In this document: positions 42,943 through 52,857 of the stretch, piece after piece | How positions within the stretch are numbered: the first letter of the stretch is position 1 | How the letters are laid out: each line of letters begins with the position of its first letter | NCBI RefSeq assembly: GCF_019343105.1 | Contig: NZ_CP073764.1 | Coordinates: 2,046,001-2,110,000, forward strand | Source of the DNA: Methylovirgula sp. HY1 | GTDB taxonomy: Bacteria; Pseudomonadota; Alphaproteobacteria; Rhizobiales; Beijerinckiaceae | Direction: 5' to 3' | DNA length: 64,000 nucleotides | Notes under the pieces: generated by a model | What the model was told of the DNA's origin: nothing | Seen by the model: the letters and a program-made list of their open reading frames with translations, nothing else | Database searches by the model: none | Program-made: the position numbers and the translations under genes

Positions 42943-43569
42943 CTACCGCCGCGCCTTCTCGATTTGCGGCAGGATCGTCGAACGGATCGAATCGGCATTC
43001 ATTGGGCCGACGAATTTAAAGGCAATCTTGCCATTGCCTTTGACGATATAGGTCTCCGGCACGCCATAGACCCCAAAATCTACACCGGTGCGGCCGGACG
43101 TATCCGCGCCGACACGCGCATAGGGATCGCCCGCCTCGCCGAGAAAGCGGCGGATGTTTTCCGATTTGTCCTTATAGGCGATGCCAACGATCGTCACGCC
43201 TTCCTTGGCGAGCGTCGCGTCCTGCGAAAGAGAAAGCAGAAAAGGATGTTCCTGATGGCAAGGCACGCACCATGAGGCAAAGATATTCAAAACGGTGACA
43301 TGACCGTGCCGCAGATCCGCATCGGAAAGGCCGGGATGCCCCGTAAGCCCTGTAATCGCGGGAAGATCGAAATGCGGCGCCTCCTGACCAATGAGCGCGG
43401 AAGGCAACCGCGAATCGTCGCCGGCGAAGAGCCGCACCAGAAACAGTGCCGCGAGCGCCGCAAAAAAGACGAGCGGCAGCAAAACGAGCTGCGACCGCCG
43501 CGTCACAGGTTCCGGAGCCGCATCCTCGACAATTACAGGCTCGCGTGTTTCGTTCATGCCGTGATCCAT
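42943..43569 (-). CDS. ccmG: Thiol:disulfide oxidoreductase CcmG/DsbE
   Basis: CcmG keeps apocytochrome c haem-binding cysteines reduced in the periplasm. The 208-residue protein has a membrane anchor (VLLPLVFFAALAALFLVRLF near residue 30), the redox-active CVPC in FASWCVPCHQEHP near 95 and the GVYGVPETYIV block with the conserved cis-Pro near 165. It is the last gene of the ccmABCDG run. Confidence 0.94.
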   Translation of the reverse strand: MDHGMNETREPVIVEDAAPEPVTRRSQLVLLPLVFFAALAALFLVRLFAGDDSRLPSALIGQEAPHFDLPAITGLTGHPGLSDADLRHGHVTVLNIFASWCVPCHQEHPFLLSLSQDATLAKEGVTIVGIAYKDKSENIRRFLGEAGDPYARVGADTSGRTGVDFGVYGVPETYIVKGNGKIAFKFVGPMNADSIRSTILPQIEKARR

Positions 43570-43579
43570 CTTTGCAAAT

Positions 43580-43738
43580 CTAATCGCCTAAGCCGCGCCC
43601 TGTGCGCGCCGAAAGCCGCGCAAGCTTACGCTTCAGATTGCGATAATCGAAAATGGTCGCGACGATCATGCCCGTAATGACGGTGAAGCCGACGAGATAG
43701 GCGGCGAGAATGAAACCGAAGAACGGATCATTGTTCAT
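43580..43738 (-). CDS. ccmD: Haem exporter protein CcmD
   Basis: The 52-residue protein begins MNNDPFFGFILAAYLVGF, a single N-terminal membrane helix, then IFDYRNLKRKLARL, with the Tyr-Arg and Arg-Leu motifs of CcmD. Its ATG overlaps the ccmC stop by four bases (ATGA). CcmD stabilises CcmC and CcmE during haem export. It was read directly from the DNA because it is too small for usual gene calling. Confidence 0.92.
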   Translation of the reverse strand: MNNDPFFGFILAAYLVGFTVITGMIVATIFDYRNLKRKLARLSARTGRGLGD

Positions 43739-44496
43739 TGCGCCGGCTCCAAAATGCCGTCCTGTAGAGGAGCTTCGCCGGCGCTTGCCGCAAGCATGGA
43801 GAGGCGGCGCAGGCGCCGGCGCAGGACCTCATTGCGAATCCCCATCAGATGCAAAACGCCGAAGAGAAGCGTGAAAGCCACGGCCATGACGAGGAGCGGC
43901 CAGAGCATCGTCGGGGCGATGGTCGGGCCGCCGAGCCGGAACACCGAGGCCGGCTGATGCAAAGTGTTCCACCAGACGACCGAAAAATGGATGATCGGAA
44001 TATTGATCGCGCCGACGAGCGTGAACACGGCCGCGATCCGCGCCGCCTTGCCGGGATCTTCAATGACCTGCCAGATTGCAACGAGGCCAAGATAGATCAA
44101 AAACAACACCAGAACCGAGGTCAGCCGCGCATCCCAGACCCACCATGTCCCCCACATGGGCTTGCCCCAGAGCGAGCCGGTGACGAGGCAGACAAAGGTA
44201 AAGCCGGCGCCGAGCGGGGCCGCGGCTTTTTGCGCCGCATCCGCCATCGGGTGCCGGAAAACGAGCGTGCCGAAGGCCGCACCCGTCATCACCGTATAGA
44301 TGAACATGGCGAGCCAGGCCGCGGGCACATGCAGATACATGATCCGCACGCTCTGGCCCTGCTGATAATCCGGCGGAGCCACGAAGAAGGAAAGATAGAG
44401 GCCGACGGCAAAGAGCAGCGCCGTCAAGACCGCCATGATCGGAATGGCGGTCTTGGCGAGGCGGAGAAAATCCGACGGATTGGCTGGGTTCAGCAT
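43735..44496 (-). CDS. ccmC: Haem exporter protein CcmC
   Basis: CcmC loads haem onto CcmE. The 253-residue six-helix protein has the tryptophan-rich motif GTWWVWDARLTSVL near residue 118 and periplasmic His residues (YLHVPAAWLAMF, IIHFSVVWWNTLHQ), all typical. The gap of about 110 bases to ccmB is larger than the other spacings in this run. Confidence 0.95.
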   Translation of the reverse strand: MLNPANPSDFLRLAKTAIPIMAVLTALLFAVGLYLSFFVAPPDYQQGQSVRIMYLHVPAAWLAMFIYTVMTGAAFGTLVFRHPMADAAQKAAAPLGAGFTFVCLVTGSLWGKPMWGTWWVWDARLTSVLVLFLIYLGLVAIWQVIEDPGKAARIAAVFTLVGAINIPIIHFSVVWWNTLHQPASVFRLGGPTIAPTMLWPLLVMAVAFTLLFGVLHLMGIRNEVLRRRLRRLSMLAASAGEAPLQDGILEPAQ

Positions 44497-44605
44497 GGCG
44501 TCCCCATGTAAACCGCAAATGCGGCAGCTTCAACGGTCAGAATCCGGCCAGATGATGATTTGACAATCTTCACATCGGCGCTGGCGCGCACACCCGCGGT
44601 TTTTC

Positions 44606-45292
44606 TCATTCCGCGCCATGCCGCAGCGCCAACGCCACGGCGAAAGGCGCGATGGCGATGGTTCCCAAAGTGAGCGCACAGAGGATCAAAAACGGCGTCA
44701 TGAAGGGGATTAGGCCTTCGGTATCGGCCGAGGCCGCGGCGACCCCGAAGATCAAAACCGGCACGCAAATCGGCAGCACGAGAATCGACAAGAGCAACCC
44801 GCCCCGCCGCAGGCTCACCGTCAGGCCGGCGCCGATCGCGCCGATCAAAGTCAAAGCCGGCGTCCCGACCAGCAGCGAGAGCGTGACTGTTCCAAGTGCG
44901 TTGGGCGGAAGACCGAGCATCAGGCCGAAGATCGGGCTCGCCGCCACGAGCGGCAGGCCGGTCAAGAGCCAATGCGCCAGACATTTGACGAGAACGATCA
45001 GTTCGAGCGGCGTGTCGCCGTGAAAAAACAGATCGAGCGAGCCATCGTCGTGATCGGCCTGAAACAGCCGGTCGAGCCCGAGCAAAGTGGCGAGCAGCGC
45101 CGCGATCCAGAGGATCGCCGGACCGACGCGCGCCAGGAGCTTGAGATCGGGACCGATCGCAAAAGGCGTGATCGTCACGAGACAAAGGAAGAAGACGACG
45201 CCCATGCTGGCGGCGCCGCCGATGCGGCGGCCGATGCGCAATTCCCGGACGAGCAGCGCCGCGAGGCGCGAGGGACCGCGGTCTTTTGTCAT
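44606..45292 (-). CDS. ccmB: Haem exporter protein CcmB
   Basis: This 228-residue ABC-type permease with about six helices is part of the CcmABCD haem handling complex. Typical elements include LLVRELRIGRR, FAIGPDLKLLARVGPAILWIAALLATLL and the periplasmic HDDGSLDLFF. The start at 45292 overlaps the ccmA stop (ATGA). A longer frame upstream belongs to ccmA sequence in another phase and is not coding. Confidence 0.94.
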   Translation of the reverse strand: MTKDRGPSRLAALLVRELRIGRRIGGAASMGVVFFLCLVTITPFAIGPDLKLLARVGPAILWIAALLATLLGLDRLFQADHDDGSLDLFFHGDTPLELIVLVKCLAHWLLTGLPLVAASPIFGLMLGLPPNALGTVTLSLLVGTPALTLIGAIGAGLTVSLRRGGLLLSILVLPICVPVLIFGVAAASADTEGLIPFMTPFLILCALTLGTIAIAPFAVALALRHGAE

Positions 45293-45918
45293 GCGGCGCG
45301 GCCGAGCACGAGTTCGCGGGCAGGAAGCCCCAGCGGCGCGTGGGTCGCGGCGATGATCATCCCGCCTGCGTCGAGGTGCCCCAGCATTATGGCGCCGAGC
45401 ACCTTTTGCGAGGCGGCGTCGAGTGCCGTCCCCGGCTCGTCGAGAAGCCAAAGCGGCCGATAGACGGCCAAAAGCCGGGCGAGCGCCGCACGGCGCTTCT
45501 GCCCGGCGGAGAGATAGGCGGCCGGCAAATCCGCGATTCGGGTAAGACCGAGCTGCGCCAGCGCCGCTTCGATTCCTTCCTCGCTGCCGCCTTTGGACGC
45601 TCCGCTCGCCAGGAAGGCCGCCCAAAAGGCGAGATTTTCATAGACCGTCAAGCTCGGCTTGAGGGCGTCGGCATGGCCGACATAATGGCAGAGCTCCGGC
45701 AGCCGAGCCTCGCTCGTCGGCGCGACGGTGATTTGCCCCTCTGCGAGCGGCAACAGCCCGGCGATCGCGCGCAGCAGGCTGGATTTGCCGGCGCCATTCG
45801 GTCCCGTCACCAGAAGCGCCTCACCGGCGGCGAGCCGAAACCCTATATTGGTGAAGATGATGCGGCCGCCGCGTTCGACGGCAAGCGCCGATCCCTCGAT
45901 CTGCATCTCGATCTGCAT
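45289..45918 (-). CDS. ccmA: Cytochrome c biogenesis ATP-binding protein CcmA
   Basis: This 209-residue ABC ATPase of the Ccm exporter has Walker A GPNGAGKSSLLRAIAG near residue 40, signature LSAGQKRRAALARL near 130 and Walker B WLLDEPGTALD near 152. It is the first gene of the run and divergent from acnA, the usual Hyphomicrobiales arrangement. Confidence 0.95.
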   Translation of the reverse strand: MQIEMQIEGSALAVERGGRIIFTNIGFRLAAGEALLVTGPNGAGKSSLLRAIAGLLPLAEGQITVAPTSEARLPELCHYVGHADALKPSLTVYENLAFWAAFLASGASKGGSEEGIEAALAQLGLTRIADLPAAYLSAGQKRRAALARLLAVYRPLWLLDEPGTALDAASQKVLGAIMLGHLDAGGMIIAATHAPLGLPARELVLGRAA

Positions 45919-46267
45919 GAGGCGGTTTCGCTATCGGCTTGGCGCGAGATGCCGGCGCATCGCGCATGGAAAAGCTGTTTTGGTGTCGCAACTTGTGTCG
46001 GGATCATGCTGTAGCGCAGCCTTCGCCGAAGCGAAAGCATGCCGCGACCGATCTCGGCCCGCATTTTCTCCCGGCTATCTCTTTTGGCCGTATGGGATGC
46101 CAAGATCATGCATATGCATATTACGCAATCGATTCTTATCGTCCCGCGTCGATTTGAAAACGCCCGGCGGCGCGATGTGCCCTTCGTCCCTATAGCGGCG
46201 GCTTGCGAAATTATCTAAAAGCCGCCATTCATTCCGCATCCGCATCTCTCCCATTCAGGTTGTGATT
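45919..46267. promoter_or_regulatory. Divergent region ccmA/acnA with hairpin
   Basis: This 349-base gap has no gene. GGCGGCTT (46197-46204) and AAGCCGCC (46219-46226) are a perfect 8-bp inverted repeat about 40 bases before the acnA start, where an operator or leader hairpin could act. An AT-rich ATGCATATGCATATTACG lies near 46110. Confidence 0.4.
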
Positions 46268-48994
46268 ATGGCGTCGCTCGACAGTTTCAAATGCCGCAAG
46301 AAGCTCAATGTTGGAGCCAAGACCTATCATTATTTTTCGCTCAAGACGGCGGAGAAAAACGGGCTTGCCGGCATTTCACAACTGCCTCTCTCGATGAAAG
46401 TTCTGCTCGAAAATCTGTTGCGCTTCGAGGATGGACGCTCCGTCACAAAAAACGATATTCAGGCGGTCGCCGAATGGCTCGTCAACAAGGGCAAGACCGA
46501 GCGTGAGATCGCGTTTCGCCCCACCCGCGTCCTGATGCAGGATTTCACCGGCGTGCCCGCCGTCGTCGATCTCGCCGCCATGCGTGACGCGATGACCGCG
46601 CTCGGCGGCGATCCGCAAAAGATCAATCCGCTGGTGCCGGTCGATCTCGTCATCGATCATTCGGTGATCGTCGATGCCTTCGGCACAGCCAAAGCCTTCA
46701 AGACCAATGTCGATCTCGAATATGAGCGCAATGGCGAGCGCTATCGCTTCCTGAAATGGGGCCAGTCGGCCTTCGACAATTTCCGCGTCGTGCCGCCCGA
46801 CACCGGCATCTGCCATCAGGTCAATCTCGAATATCTCGCCCAGACCGTCTGGACGAAGAAGGAAAAATACACGCCGGCGCGCGGCAAGGCCGAGACGGTC
46901 GAAGTAGCCTATCCGGATTCGCTCGTCGGCACGGATTCCCACACGACCATGGTCAATGGGCTTTGCGTGCTCGGCTGGGGCGTCGGCGGCATCGAGGCGG
47001 AAGCCTGCATGCTCGGCCAGCCGCTGTCCATGCTGCTGCCGGAAGTCGTCGGTTTCAAGCTCACCGGCGAATTGAAGGAAGGCGTCACCGCGACCGACCT
47101 CGTTTTGACCGTTACGCAAATGCTGCGCAAGCAGGGTGTCGTCGGCAAGTTCGTCGAATTCTTCGGTCCCGGCCTCGGCCATCTTTCGCTCGCCGACCGC
47201 GCCACCATCGCCAATATGGCGCCGGAATATGGCGCGACTTGCGGCTTCTTCCCTGTCGATGACGAAACCTTGCATTATCTGGCGGTCTCGGGCCGCACGC
47301 CGAACCGACTCGCCCTTGTCGAGAAATATGCCAAGGCGCAAGGCCTGTTCCGCACAGAGAAGATGGACGATCCGGTGTTCACGGATGTCATCGAACTCGA
47401 TCTGACGAGCGTCGTGCCCTCCATGGCCGGGCCGAAACGGCCGGAAGGCCGCATGGCGCTCGAATCGATCGGCCAAGGCTTCAAGACCGCTTTGGCGAGC
47501 GAATATAAGAAGACCGAGAACGCGGAGGTCCGCTATCCGGTCGAAGACAAGGCTTACGATCTCGGCCATGGCGATGTCGTCATCGCCGCGATCACGTCCT
47601 GCACCAATACATCCAATCCCAATGTGCTGATCGGCGCCGGGCTTCTCGCCCGCAATGCGCTCGCCAAAGGGCTTTCCGTCAAGCCCTGGGTGAAGACGTC
47701 ATTGGCGCCGGGCAGTCAGGTCGTCGCGGAATATCTGACCAATTCCGGTCTGCAAAAAGATCTCGACAAGCTCGGCTTCAATCTCGTCGGCTTCGGCTGC
47801 ACGACCTGCATCGGCAATTCCGGCCCGCTGCCGGCGGAAGTCTCGAAGACGATCAATGATCGCGGCATCGTCGCCGCGGCGGTGCTCTCCGGCAACCGCA
47901 ATTTCGAAGGCCGCGTGAGCCCCGACGTGCAGGCGAATTATCTCGCCTCGCCGCCGCTCGTCGTCGCGCATGCGATCGCCGGAACCGTGACCAAGGATCT
48001 TTCGACCGAGCCGCTCGCCTTCGACAAGAAGGGCAATCCCGTCTATCTGCGCGAGGTGTGGCCGACGGGTGAAGAGATCGAGGCCTATATCGAAAAATAC
48101 GTGACCAAGAAGATCTTCAAGGCACGCTACGGCAATGTCTTCGAAGGCGATGCGCATTGGCGCAAGGTGAAGGTGCCGAGCGGCGAAACCTATCGCTGGG
48201 ACATCGGCTCGACCTATGTGCAGAACCCGCCCTATTTCGAGGGCATCAAGAAAGAGCCGGAGCCGGTGACGGACATTGTCGAGGCGCGCGTTCTCGCGCT
48301 CTTCGGCGACAAGATCACCACCGATCACATTTCCCCGGCCGGCTCGATCAAGCTGACCTCGCCCGCCGGGCAATTCCTGCTCGAGCGGCAAGTTTCGCAG
48401 GCGAATTTCAACCAATATGGCACGCGCCGCGGCAATCACGAGATCATGATGCGCGGCACCTTCGCCAATATCCGCATCAAGAATTTCGTTCTCGCCAAGC
48501 CCGATGGTTCGGCGCCGGAAGGCGGCATGACGAAACATTGGCCGGACGGCGAAGAAATGTCGATCTATGACGCGGCGATGAAATATCAGGCCGAGAAGGT
48601 GCCGCTCGTCGTCTTCGCCGGCGCCGAATATGGCAATGGCTCGTCGCGCGACTGGGCCGCGAAGGGCACCAAGCTCTTGGGCGTGCGCGCGGTGATCGCG
48701 GAATCTTTCGAGCGTATCCATCGCTCCAATCTCGTCGGCATGGGCGTGCTGCCTTTGACCTTCGAGCCCGGCACGAGCTGGAAGACGCTGGCGCTCAAAG
48801 GCGACGAGCAGGTCACGATCCATGGCCTGAGCGAAGGCCTGAAGCCGCGCCAGATGATGGAAGCAGAGATCAAATATGCCGACGGCAGCGTCAAGAAAGT
48901 GCCGCTCGTCTGCAAGATTGCAACGCTCGACGAGCTCGAATATTTCAAGAATGGCGGGATCTTGCCTTACGTGCTGCGGCAGCTCGCGGCGTGA
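46268..48994 (+). CDS. acnA: Aconitate hydratase A
   Basis: The TCA cycle enzyme isomerises citrate and isocitrate. The 908-residue product has the [4Fe-4S] Cys ligands in ITSCTNTSNP near residue 440 and GFGCTTCIGNSG near 506, the swivel domain GAEYGNGSSRDWAAKGT near 790, and DSLVGTDSHTTMVNGL near 220. The ATG at 46268 is used (an upstream GTG would add two residues). Confidence 0.97.
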   Translation: MASLDSFKCRKKLNVGAKTYHYFSLKTAEKNGLAGISQLPLSMKVLLENLLRFEDGRSVTKNDIQAVAEWLVNKGKTEREIAFRPTRVLMQDFTGVPAVVDLAAMRDAMTALGGDPQKINPLVPVDLVIDHSVIVDAFGTAKAFKTNVDLEYERNGERYRFLKWGQSAFDNFRVVPPDTGICHQVNLEYLAQTVWTKKEKYTPARGKAETVEVAYPDSLVGTDSHTTMVNGLCVLGWGVGGIEAEACMLGQPLSMLLPEVVGFKLTGELKEGVTATDLVLTVTQMLRKQGVVGKFVEFFGPGLGHLSLADRATIANMAPEYGATCGFFPVDDETLHYLAVSGRTPNRLALVEKYAKAQGLFRTEKMDDPVFTDVIELDLTSVVPSMAGPKRPEGRMALESIGQGFKTALASEYKKTENAEVRYPVEDKAYDLGHGDVVIAAITSCTNTSNPNVLIGAGLLARNALAKGLSVKPWVKTSLAPGSQVVAEYLTNSGLQKDLDKLGFNLVGFGCTTCIGNSGPLPAEVSKTINDRGIVAAAVLSGNRNFEGRVSPDVQANYLASPPLVVAHAIAGTVTKDLSTEPLAFDKKGNPVYLREVWPTGEEIEAYIEKYVTKKIFKARYGNVFEGDAHWRKVKVPSGETYRWDIGSTYVQNPPYFEGIKKEPEPVTDIVEARVLALFGDKITTDHISPAGSIKLTSPAGQFLLERQVSQANFNQYGTRRGNHEIMMRGTFANIRIKNFVLAKPDGSAPEGGMTKHWPDGEEMSIYDAAMKYQAEKVPLVVFAGAEYGNGSSRDWAAKGTKLLGVRAVIAESFERIHRSNLVGMGVLPLTFEPGTSWKTLALKGDEQVTIHGLSEGLKPRQMMEAEIKYADGSVKKVPLVCKIATLDELEYFKNGGILPYVLRQLAA

Positions 48995-49027
48995 CGAAAG
49001 CAGACACGCATATCAACAACAGCGTCA

Positions 49028-49048
49028 TGCGCGGGCTTGACCCGCGCA
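49028..49048 (+). terminator. Hairpin after acnA
   Basis: TGCGCGGG-CTTGA-CCCGCGCA is a perfect 8-bp GC-rich stem, followed closely by a second small palindrome GACACAAAATTTTGTC. There is no pure T run, so it is a possible terminator or an intergenic repeat of the GCGCATCCAG type. Confidence 0.45.
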
Positions 49049-49190
49049 TCCAGACACAAAATTTTGTCATGTCCCGCCTATTTCCCGCCGAGTTTCTTGG
49101 AGCGGGGCTTCCGTCGCCCCTCCTGGCATACATGCCCTTGCCCCCTCCCGCCCGACCTGCTTAAACACCCCCGAAAAGCAGGAGAAAAAA

Positions 49191-50300
49191 TTGGCTAGCT
49201 ACAAACTCTTCGTCCTTCCCGGCGACGGCATCGGCCCCGAAGTCATGGCCGAGGTCGAGAAAATCGCCGCATTCTTCACCCAGCAGGGCATCGCCAAGTT
49301 CGAGATCGAAAAGGGCCTCGTGGGAGGCGCCGCCTATGATGCGCATGGCGTTTCGATCAGCGAAGACGATATGAAGCGCGCCGATGCCGCCGATGCGATC
49401 CTGCTCGGCGCGGTCGGCGGCCCGAAATGGGATGGCGTTCCCTATGATCTGCGCCCCGAGGCCGGCCTGCTGCGGCTGCGCAAGGACCTCGTCCTTTTCG
49501 CCAATCTGCGCCCGGCAATCTGCTATCCGGCACTCGCCGATGCCTCGTCCTTGAAGCGCGAGCTGATCGACGGGCTCGACATGATGCTCGTGCGCGAATT
49601 GACCGGCGGCCTCTATTTCGGTTCGCCGAAGGAGATCACCGATCTCGGCAATGGCCAGAAGCGCGGCGTCGATACGCAATCCTATGAGACCTATGAGATC
49701 GAACGCATCGGCCGCGTCGCCTTCGAGCTGGCGCGCAAGCGCCGCAACAAGGTGACTTCGTGCGAAAAGCACAATGTGATGAAATCCGGCGTGCTCTGGC
49801 GCGAAGTGATCATCGATCTGCACAAGCGCGAATTTGCCGATGTCGAACTCGAGCATCAATTGGCGGATGCCTGCGGCATGCAGCTCGTGCGGCGGCCGAA
49901 GCAATTCGACGTGATCGTCACCGACAATCTCTTCGGCGATCTGCTCTCCGACGTCGCAGCCATGCTCACCGGCTCGCTCGGCATGCTGCCTTCCGCCTCA
50001 CTCGGCGCGATCGATGCAAAGACCGGCCTGAGGAAGGCGCTTTACGAGCCGGTGCATGGCTCGGCGCCCGACATCGCCGGCAAGGGCCTCGCCAATCCGA
50101 TCGCCATGATCGGCTCTTTCGGCATGTGCCTGCGCTATTCCTTCGGGCTCGGCGAATTGGCCGACAAGATCGAGACAGCGATCGCGACCGTGCTCGCCAA
50201 AGGCCTGCGCACGGCCGATATCAAGGGCGATGCGCCCTCGTCCATCTCCACCGTCCAAATGGGCAATGCCGTGCTCGAAGCGCTGCGCGCTTCGATCTGA
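49191..50300 (+). CDS. leuB: 3-isopropylmalate dehydrogenase
   Basis: LeuB oxidatively decarboxylates 3-isopropylmalate in leucine synthesis. The 369-residue product begins ASYKLFVLPGDGIGPEVM and contains LGAVGGPKWDGVP, RELTGGLYFGSP and the metal site VTDNLFGDLLSDVAAML. The start is TTG with AGGAG seven bases upstream. Confidence 0.97.
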   Translation: MASYKLFVLPGDGIGPEVMAEVEKIAAFFTQQGIAKFEIEKGLVGGAAYDAHGVSISEDDMKRADAADAILLGAVGGPKWDGVPYDLRPEAGLLRLRKDLVLFANLRPAICYPALADASSLKRELIDGLDMMLVRELTGGLYFGSPKEITDLGNGQKRGVDTQSYETYEIERIGRVAFELARKRRNKVTSCEKHNVMKSGVLWREVIIDLHKREFADVELEHQLADACGMQLVRRPKQFDVIVTDNLFGDLLSDVAAMLTGSLGMLPSASLGAIDAKTGLRKALYEPVHGSAPDIAGKGLANPIAMIGSFGMCLRYSFGLGELADKIETAIATVLAKGLRTADIKGDAPSSISTVQMGNAVLEALRASI

Positions 50301-50490
50301 CGCGCACATCGTTTAGTCGCAGCGCAATCCCTCCCCTTCCGGGGAGGGATGAGCACTGAACGGTCGAACAAAGCGGGATCGCGCGCTCTGGCCTGTGGAC
50401 AACTGATTCGTGCCGGTTTCGTGCCTGCTTTGGTCGTTTCGTCCCTGTCTGGCACAAGCTAGCGAACGGCCCAGATGAAGGTCTCTTTAA

Positions 50491-51774
50491 CTATAGAGAA
50501 ACATTCAGCATTTCGCCGTCGTGGCCGCTGATCTCGGCTTCGATCATTTGCCCGGCATCGCAACCCGTGACCCGGACCTTGGTGAAATCTTCGGCACGCG
50601 CGATGCCGCCGCGCTCGGTCAAAAGCGTGAGCCTTTTGCCGATCTGCGCATCGAGGTGACAGCGCAGCGCCTTTTCCCCCGCCTCCCGCAACCGCCGCGC
50701 GCGCGCTTTCACGATCTCTGGAGCGAGCAGCGGCATGCGCGCCGCCGGCGTCCCCGGCCGTGGCGAAAAGGGGAAGACGTGGAGATGCGTCAGACCGCAC
50801 TCTTCGACGAGCGCCAAAGTGTTTTCGAACATGGCGTCGGTTTCGGTCGGAAAGCCCGCGATGAGATCGGCGCCGAAGACAATGTCCGGGCGCGCCCGGC
50901 GCAAGTCTTCGCAAAAGCGCACCGCATCGGTGCGGCTGTGGCGGCGCTTCATCCGCTTCAGGATCATGTCGTCGCCTGATTGCAGCGACAGATGCAGATG
51001 CGGCATCAAGCGTGACTCATGGGCCATGACATCGAACAGCGCTTCATCGGCCTCGATGCAATCGATCGAAGAAAGACGCAATCGCGCGAGGCCTGGCGCC
51101 GCAGCGAGCACTTCCTTCACCGCATGCCCAAGAGTATGCGCAAGAGTATGTCCAAGACTCGGCGCACCGGGCAAATCATTGCCATAAGAAGTGAGATCGA
51201 CGCCGGTCAGAACAATCTCGCGAAAGCCTTTGTCGACGCAGCGCATGACCGCCTCGAGAAGCTGCGGCAGCGGCATCGAACGCGAGGCGCCGCGACCAAA
51301 GGGGATGATGCAAAAGCTGCAACGGTGATCGCAGCCGGTCTGGATGGCGAGAAAGGCCCGGCTATGGTCTTCGACGCCTTCAATCGAGGGCAGCGCCGCA
51401 GCCTTGGGCGCAAAAATATCGCCGACCGCGACGCGCGCGTCCTGCCCTGCGGCGAAAGACGAACCGAGCGTCTTTTCCGCATTGCCGAGGACGCGAGCCA
51501 CCTCGGGCATGGCAGCGAAGGAAGCCGGATCGATCTGCGCCGCGCAGCCGGTGACGATGATCTCGCGTTCGGGCGCTTCGCGTTTCAGCCGCCGGATCGT
51601 CTGGCGCGCCTGACGCGCGGCCTCCGCCGTCACCGCGCAGCTATTGATGATGGTGAGATTGGTCCGGCCCTGCGCCAATGCCGCATGGCGCAGCGCTTCA
51701 CCTTCGACGAGATTGACCCGGCAGCCGAAATTCACCACCTCGACGGCGGGCGCCTTCGGCCGCAACGGCTTCAC
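50491..51774 (-). CDS. mtaB: tRNA t6A37 methylthiotransferase MtaB
   Basis: This radical-SAM enzyme converts t6A37 to ms2t6A37 in ANN-reading tRNAs. The 427-residue protein has an N-terminal UPF0004 domain ([39 protein letters not shown]), the radical-SAM CxxxCxxC in [15 protein letters not shown] near residue 148, and a C-terminal TRAM domain. Its start overlaps the dapF stop (ATGA). Confidence 0.93.
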   Translation of the reverse strand: MKPLRPKAPAVEVVNFGCRVNLVEGEALRHAALAQGRTNLTIINSCAVTAEAARQARQTIRRLKREAPEREIIVTGCAAQIDPASFAAMPEVARVLGNAEKTLGSSFAAGQDARVAVGDIFAPKAAALPSIEGVEDHSRAFLAIQTGCDHRCSFCIIPFGRGASRSMPLPQLLEAVMRCVDKGFREIVLTGVDLTSYGNDLPGAPSLGHTLAHTLGHAVKEVLAAAPGLARLRLSSIDCIEADEALFDVMAHESRLMPHLHLSLQSGDDMILKRMKRRHSRTDAVRFCEDLRRARPDIVFGADLIAGFPTETDAMFENTLALVEECGLTHLHVFPFSPRPGTPAARMPLLAPEIVKARARRLREAGEKALRCHLDAQIGKRLTLLTERGGIARAEDFTKVRVTGCDAGQMIEAEISGHDGEMLNVSL

Positions 51775-52634
51775 GCTGGGGCATCCGCAAACAGCGTCGC
51801 ATCGAGCGTCGTTTCAAATTCCAATTCGACCGGGCCTTCCATGACGACATGATCATCGTCGCGCCAGGTAATTGCGAGATCGCCGCCGGGCAGGCTGATG
51901 GTCGCCGTGCGCGCGGACAAGCGCTTGCGCGCCGCGGCAACGAGCGTGGCGCAAGCGGCCGAACCGCAGGCGCGCGTGATGCCGGCGCCGCGCTCCCAGA
52001 CTTTGACGACGATATGATCAGCGGCGACGACCTGCGCCAGAGAAATATTGGCGCGTTCAGGAAACAGAGAATGATGTTCGAGCTTCGGGCCAATCGCGGC
52101 GAGATCGAAGCGCGCGAGATCGTCGACGAAAATTATCGCATGCGGATTGCCCATATTCACCATGGCGGCCATGAGCGGCGGCGCATCGGCGGCAAAACTT
52201 AAAGCAATAGCGCTCGTATCCGGCACCGCCTCGCGCAAGGGAATCTCCTGCCAGGACATATGCGGCACCCCCATATCGACAGCGAAACGCCATTCGTCGC
52301 GCCGCCAGCATTGCAGCAGCCCCGCGGCGGTTTCGACCTTGAGGGTTTCGCGCGAAGTGCTGCGCATGAGATACCAGGCAACGCAGCGGGTGCCATTGCC
52401 GCAGGCGCCAGCCTCCGATCCATCGCTATTATAGATTTGGACGAAAGCCTCGGTTCCCGCACAACGCGGATCGCGCAGCACCATGAGCTGGTCGAAGCCG
52501 AGACCATCGCCACGGCCGATCGCCCGCACCATTGCCGCGTCGACGACGCCTGCCGTTGCCCGCAGGTCGAGAATAACGATCTCGTTGCCGAGACCGTTCA
52601 TCTTTGTCACCTGCCTGCCCGCAAGAGGGTGCAT
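51771..52634 (-). CDS. dapF: Diaminopimelate epimerase
   Basis: DapF interconverts LL- and meso-diaminopimelate for lysine and peptidoglycan. The 287-residue product has both active-site Cys: [11 protein letters not shown] near residue 76 and ACGSAACAT near 223. The beginning [20 protein letters not shown] matches the family. The dapF-mtaB pair is a conserved gene order. Confidence 0.96.
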   Translation of the reverse strand: MHPLAGRQVTKMNGLGNEIVILDLRATAGVVDAAMVRAIGRGDGLGFDQLMVLRDPRCAGTEAFVQIYNSDGSEAGACGNGTRCVAWYLMRSTSRETLKVETAAGLLQCWRRDEWRFAVDMGVPHMSWQEIPLREAVPDTSAIALSFAADAPPLMAAMVNMGNPHAIIFVDDLARFDLAAIGPKLEHHSLFPERANISLAQVVAADHIVVKVWERGAGITRACGSAACATLVAAARKRLSARTATISLPGGDLAITWRDDDHVVMEGPVELEFETTLDATLFADAPA

Positions 52635-52857
52635 ATTCGCTCCATTCCGTCCGATAGGCAGCGTTCATACCGAAAATTCAGGCGCCTCGCCAAGAATTTG
52701 TCCAATAACCCGCCGAACCAGCGGGGGGGACAAATGAGCATTAACGCGTATAAGCCTGAGCAAAGCAATTCAGCTTAGGTATTGGCGCCGGACGATTGCG
52801 TGAGCAGAACCGCGGCACGATAGAATTAAGCGTCTACAGCGAGGGGAGGAGTGGCTC

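Noticed and set aside
47699-48823. 374-codon minus-strand frame opposite acnA
   Set aside because: It is antisense to acnA with no family resemblance.
52735-52779. 14-codon frame after GGGGGGAC
   Set aside because: Too short to support, though the ribosome-like site is striking.
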